DNA of 15,079 bases. Source: CAZPQV01 sp964588705. Lineage in GTDB: Bacteria > Bacteroidota > Bacteroidia > Flavobacteriales > Weeksellaceae. This document shows, one piece after another, positions 13,145 to 15,079 of the stretch (position 1 is its first letter; every line of letters begins with the position of its first letter). The notes beneath the pieces were generated by a model. It made no database searches, had not been told where the DNA came from, and saw only the letters and a program-made list of their open reading frames with translations. The stretch covers positions 1-15,079 of the forward strand of contig CAZPQV010000053.1 of assembly GCA_964588705.1 (NCBI GenBank), in the 5' to 3' direction. Both the position numbers and the translations under genes were made by a program.

Positions 13145-13699
13145 TTAAATCTTCATAATATCCGCTTCCTTCACTTTAAACTGTTCATCAACCAGTTTTA
13201 TGTACTTATCCGTTAATTCCTGAACTTCAGCTTCGGTATCTTTAATAACGTCTTGTGAAACACCATCAAGTTTTTTCAGTTCTTTCATTCCGTCATGACG
13301 GGCGTTTCTAACCGTAATTTTTGTTTGCTCAGCTTCAGCTTTTGCCTGTTTTGCAAGATCACGGCGTCTTTACTCTGTTAATGGCGGAACATTAAGAATG
13401 AGATTTTCACCATTATTGGATGGCGCAAAACCAAGGTTGGAATCTATAATTGCCTTTTCAATTGCTTTGATGGCAGTTTTGTCCCAAGGTTGAATCGAAA
13501 TCGTCATTGCATCCGGCACTGAAACATTCGCCACCTGATTAATCGGCGTTGGCGCTCCGTAATACTCCACCATTACGTCCTGCACCATAGTTGTAGAAGC
13601 TCTACCTGCACGAATTTTCTGAAAAGCGTGATCAAGGTGTCTGATCGCAGCATCCATTTCCTCTTTTACCGTGTCTATTATTAATCCTAATTCTTCCAT
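13145..13699 (-). pseudogene. frr: ribosome recycling factor gene with in-frame stop at codon 110
   Basis: RRF, with EF-G, splits the ribosome after termination and is normally essential. The full frame is 184 codons plus stop, matching the usual 185 residues. Codons 1-109 (MEELGLIIDTVKEEM...LNVPPLTE) and 111-184 (RRRDLAKQAKAEAEQ...ADIMKI) align with the family without a gap. Codon 110 is TAA (13370-13372) where the family has GAA in the LTEERR motif, so one G-to-T change on the coding strand would explain it. The 109-residue product would hold domain II and only the first helix of domain I, losing the two long helices and the conserved arginines, so it should not work. pyrH lies 40 bp upstream, the normal operon order. 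The downstream part shows no other decay. An assembly or sequencing error is the simplest reading; a recent true mutation or stop readthrough is possible. Confidence 0.9.
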
Positions 13700-13739
13700 T
13701 ATTATCGATAATTTGATAGGTTACACATTAATCTTAAAA

Positions 13740-14444
13740 TCAGTTTACCAATGTTCCAACATTTTCTCCCTGAACGATTTTCAGAAGGTTATTCTCCTTG
13801 TTCATATCGAAAACGATGATTGGCAGTTTGTTTTCGTGGCTCAAAGTAAAGGCAGTCATATCCATCACTTTAAGATTTTTTTCAAATACTTCATCAAAAG
13901 AAAGTGAATTGAATTTCACCGCATTTTCATTTTTCTCAGGATCGCTGTCGTAGATACCGTCAACTCTAGTTCCTTTCAGGATAACGTCTGCTCCAATTTC
14001 AATGGCTCTTAGCGTTGCAGCAGTATCTGTTGTAAAATATGGGTTTCCGGTTCCGGCACCAAAAATTACAACTCTACCCTTTTCAAGATGCCTTGTTGCT
14101 CTTCTTTTAATGAATGGTTCTGCAACTTTATCCATTTCGATAGCACTTTGCAGTCTTGTGAAAATTCCTGCATCTTCAAGAGCTCCCTGCAATGCCATTC
14201 CGTTTATTACGGTTGCAAGCATTCCCATATAATCTCCCTGCACTCTATCCATCCCTTTTGCTGCACCTGCCAAACCTCTGAAAATATTTCCTCCTCCGAT
14301 AACAATCGCTACTTCACAACCTATATCAACAACTTTTTTTATTTCCTGGGCATATTCCTGAAGTCTTTCATTATCTATACCGTATTGTTGATTTCCCATT
14401 AGCGCTTCACCACTAAGTTTCAGAAGGATTCTTTTATATTTCAT
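13740..14444 (-). CDS. pyrH: UMP kinase
   Basis: UMP kinase phosphorylates UMP to UDP with ATP in pyrimidine nucleotide synthesis. It belongs to the amino-acid-kinase fold and forms a cytoplasmic hexamer usually controlled by GTP and UTP. The protein is 234 residues, the normal size. Motifs present are KLSGEAL (9-15), GGGNIFRG (50-57), FGAGTGNPYFTTDTAA (128-143) and KGTRVDGIYDSDP (157-169), covering the phosphate-, UMP- and ATP-binding sites. It is followed after 40 bp by frr. A -7 promoter box lies at 14468-14475. It is divergent from the porQ-like gene over 113 bp. Confidence 0.97.
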   Translation of the reverse strand: MKYKRILLKLSGEALMGNQQYGIDNERLQEYAQEIKKVVDIGCEVAIVIGGGNIFRGLAGAAKGMDRVQGDYMGMLATVINGMALQGALEDAGIFTRLQSAIEMDKVAEPFIKRRATRHLEKGRVVIFGAGTGNPYFTTDTAATLRAIEIGADVILKGTRVDGIYDSDPEKNENAVKFNSLSFDEVFEKNLKVMDMTAFTLSHENKLPIIVFDMNKENNLLKIVQGENVGTLVN

Positions 14445-14467
14445 TTTAAGTGCAGATTTAAGTTTTG

Positions 14468-14475
14468 CAAATATA
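14468..14475 (-). promoter_or_regulatory. -7 promoter box for pyrH-frr
   Basis: On the minus strand TATATTTG is identical to the box of the tRNA-Ser promoter. It ends 23 bases before the pyrH ATG. A TTTG lies upstream with a 26-base spacer, longer than usual, so the -33 element is doubtful. Confidence 0.45.
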
Positions 14476-14537
14476 ATGAAATGTGAAGAAAAACGTTAAT
14501 ACAAATAGATTTAAGCCCGAAATTATTTAAAATAAAT

Positions 14538-14545
14538 TATTTTTG
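14538..14545 (+). promoter_or_regulatory. -7 promoter box for the porQ-like gene
   Basis: TATTTTTG matches TAnnTTTG and ends 12 bases before the ATG at 14558, predicting a leader of about 8 bases. The -33 region is not recognisable. Confidence 0.4.
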
Positions 14546-14557
14546 CAGATATATCTC

Positions 14558-15079
14558 ATGGTCCTGAAAAAGATTCTTACAACTTCATTTCTTGGAATTT
14601 CATTTTTTCTGTTTTCACAGGACGGAACGAATGTTTATCCGTTTATGAATATTCCCGTTTCGGCGCGACAGGCAGCATTGGGAGGAGATGCAATTTCGGT
14701 AAGAGATTACGATGTTGGTTTTACCACAGTAAATCCCTCTCTTCTGAATTTGGATATGGAGGAAAGAGTTTCCATCAACTATGGATCTTATCTTGCAGAT
14801 TCCAATTATGGAACCATCAATTATGCTAAAGATTTAGGTTACGGCCATCTACTTTCCGTAAATGCCAGATATATGGATTACGGAAAAATGCCTAGAACCG
14901 ATGAAAGTGCAACAATTTCAGGAGAGTTTGGAGCGTCGGATGCAGCTTTGGGTGTAGGTTATGCGTATCAGTTCGAGGAAGACTGGACGATTGGAGGAAA
15001 TATTAATTTTATTACATCTAAAATTGATAACTATTCTTCGATGGCTATTTCAGGGAGTGGAGGAATTACTTATCATTTA
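14558..15079 (+). CDS. porQ: type IX secretion system protein PorQ, 5' part (runs off the window)
   Basis: The first 174 codons are present and open to the window end. The N-terminus MVLKKILTTSFLGISFFLFS is a signal peptide, likely cut before QDG. The mature part has NIPVSARQAALGGDAISV, then VGFTTVNPSLLNL and repeated amphipathic strands (for example LSVNARYMDYGKM, LGVGYAYQF, TIGGNINFITSKI). This is the plan of the PorV/PorQ outer-membrane beta-barrel group, and the SARQAALGGDA block is typical of PorQ. In the family, PorQ is part of the cell-surface attachment complex with PorU, PorV and PorZ, which processes secreted proteins and anchors them to lipopolysaccharide. PorV-like proteins share the fold, so the exact member is probable but not certain. 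It is divergent from pyrH. Confidence 0.82.
   Translation, partial: MVLKKILTTSFLGISFFLFSQDGTNVYPFMNIPVSARQAALGGDAISVRDYDVGFTTVNPSLLNLDMEERVSINYGSYLADSNYGTINYAKDLGYGHLLSVNARYMDYGKMPRTDESATISGEFGASDAALGVGYAYQFEEDWTIGGNINFITSKIDNYSSMAISGSGGITYHL

Noticed and set aside
13145..13369. Programmed frameshift or separate gene for the RRF C-terminal part
   Set aside because: The reading frame does not change at the stop and the missing residue is exactly one Glu codon, so no frameshift is needed. There is no good start codon directly after the stop.

Overview
The window is chromosomal, AT-rich DNA from a member of the Bacteroidota, most likely a flavobacterium of the Chryseobacterium/Weeksellaceae type. 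Three things point there. The gene content includes a PorQ-like type IX secretion protein, a fused ResB-CcsA cytochrome c assembly protein, and the run ftsK - lolA-like - lptF/G-like. Start codons have A-rich leaders with no Shine-Dalgarno sequence. Copies of the Bacteroidota -7 promoter box TAnnTTTG stand in front of most transcription units. Genus-level placement is inference.

Layout. The left edge (1-18, minus) is the 5' end of a tRNA-Ser with its own promoter. Then come three minus-strand genes: crcB/fluC (fluoride channel), trxB (thioredoxin reductase) and holA (DNA polymerase III delta). Head to head with holA, 5 bp away, is a small orphan protein with an HsdR-type PD-(D/E)XK nuclease domain (2825-3259). 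A HAD phosphatase (3338-3991) converges on a cupin protein (4120-4488) across a long inverted repeat. A 1100-residue CcsB/ResB-CcsA fusion (4546-7848, minus) is divergent from ftsK (8134-10599, plus). The plus-strand block continues with a LolA-like carrier, an LptF/LptG-type permease and a 67-residue membrane protein. It converges at a hairpin terminator on the minus-strand pyrH-frr pair. A PorQ-like gene runs off the right edge, divergent from pyrH.

Functions. Most genes are housekeeping or envelope functions: DNA replication and segregation (holA, ftsK), translation and nucleotide supply (tRNA-Ser, frr, pyrH), redox (trxB, cytochrome c assembly), and lipoprotein/LPS/protein export to the outer membrane (lolA-like, lptF/G-like, porQ). 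There is no CRISPR array, prophage, insertion sequence or recognisable defence island. I see no undescribed multi-gene system.

The most striking observation is that frr, normally essential, carries an in-frame TAA at codon 110 while the remaining 74 codons are intact. This is either a base error in the assembly or a real lesion with large consequences. Other points of interest are two kinds of structured intergenic repeat, low-complexity tracts that have entered the 5' end of a coding sequence, terminators whose T-tract overlaps or lies just before the next gene's -7 box, a buried signal-peptide-like segment plus a His-rich stretch inside the cytochrome c assembly fusion, and the orphan nuclease-fold protein paired with holA.
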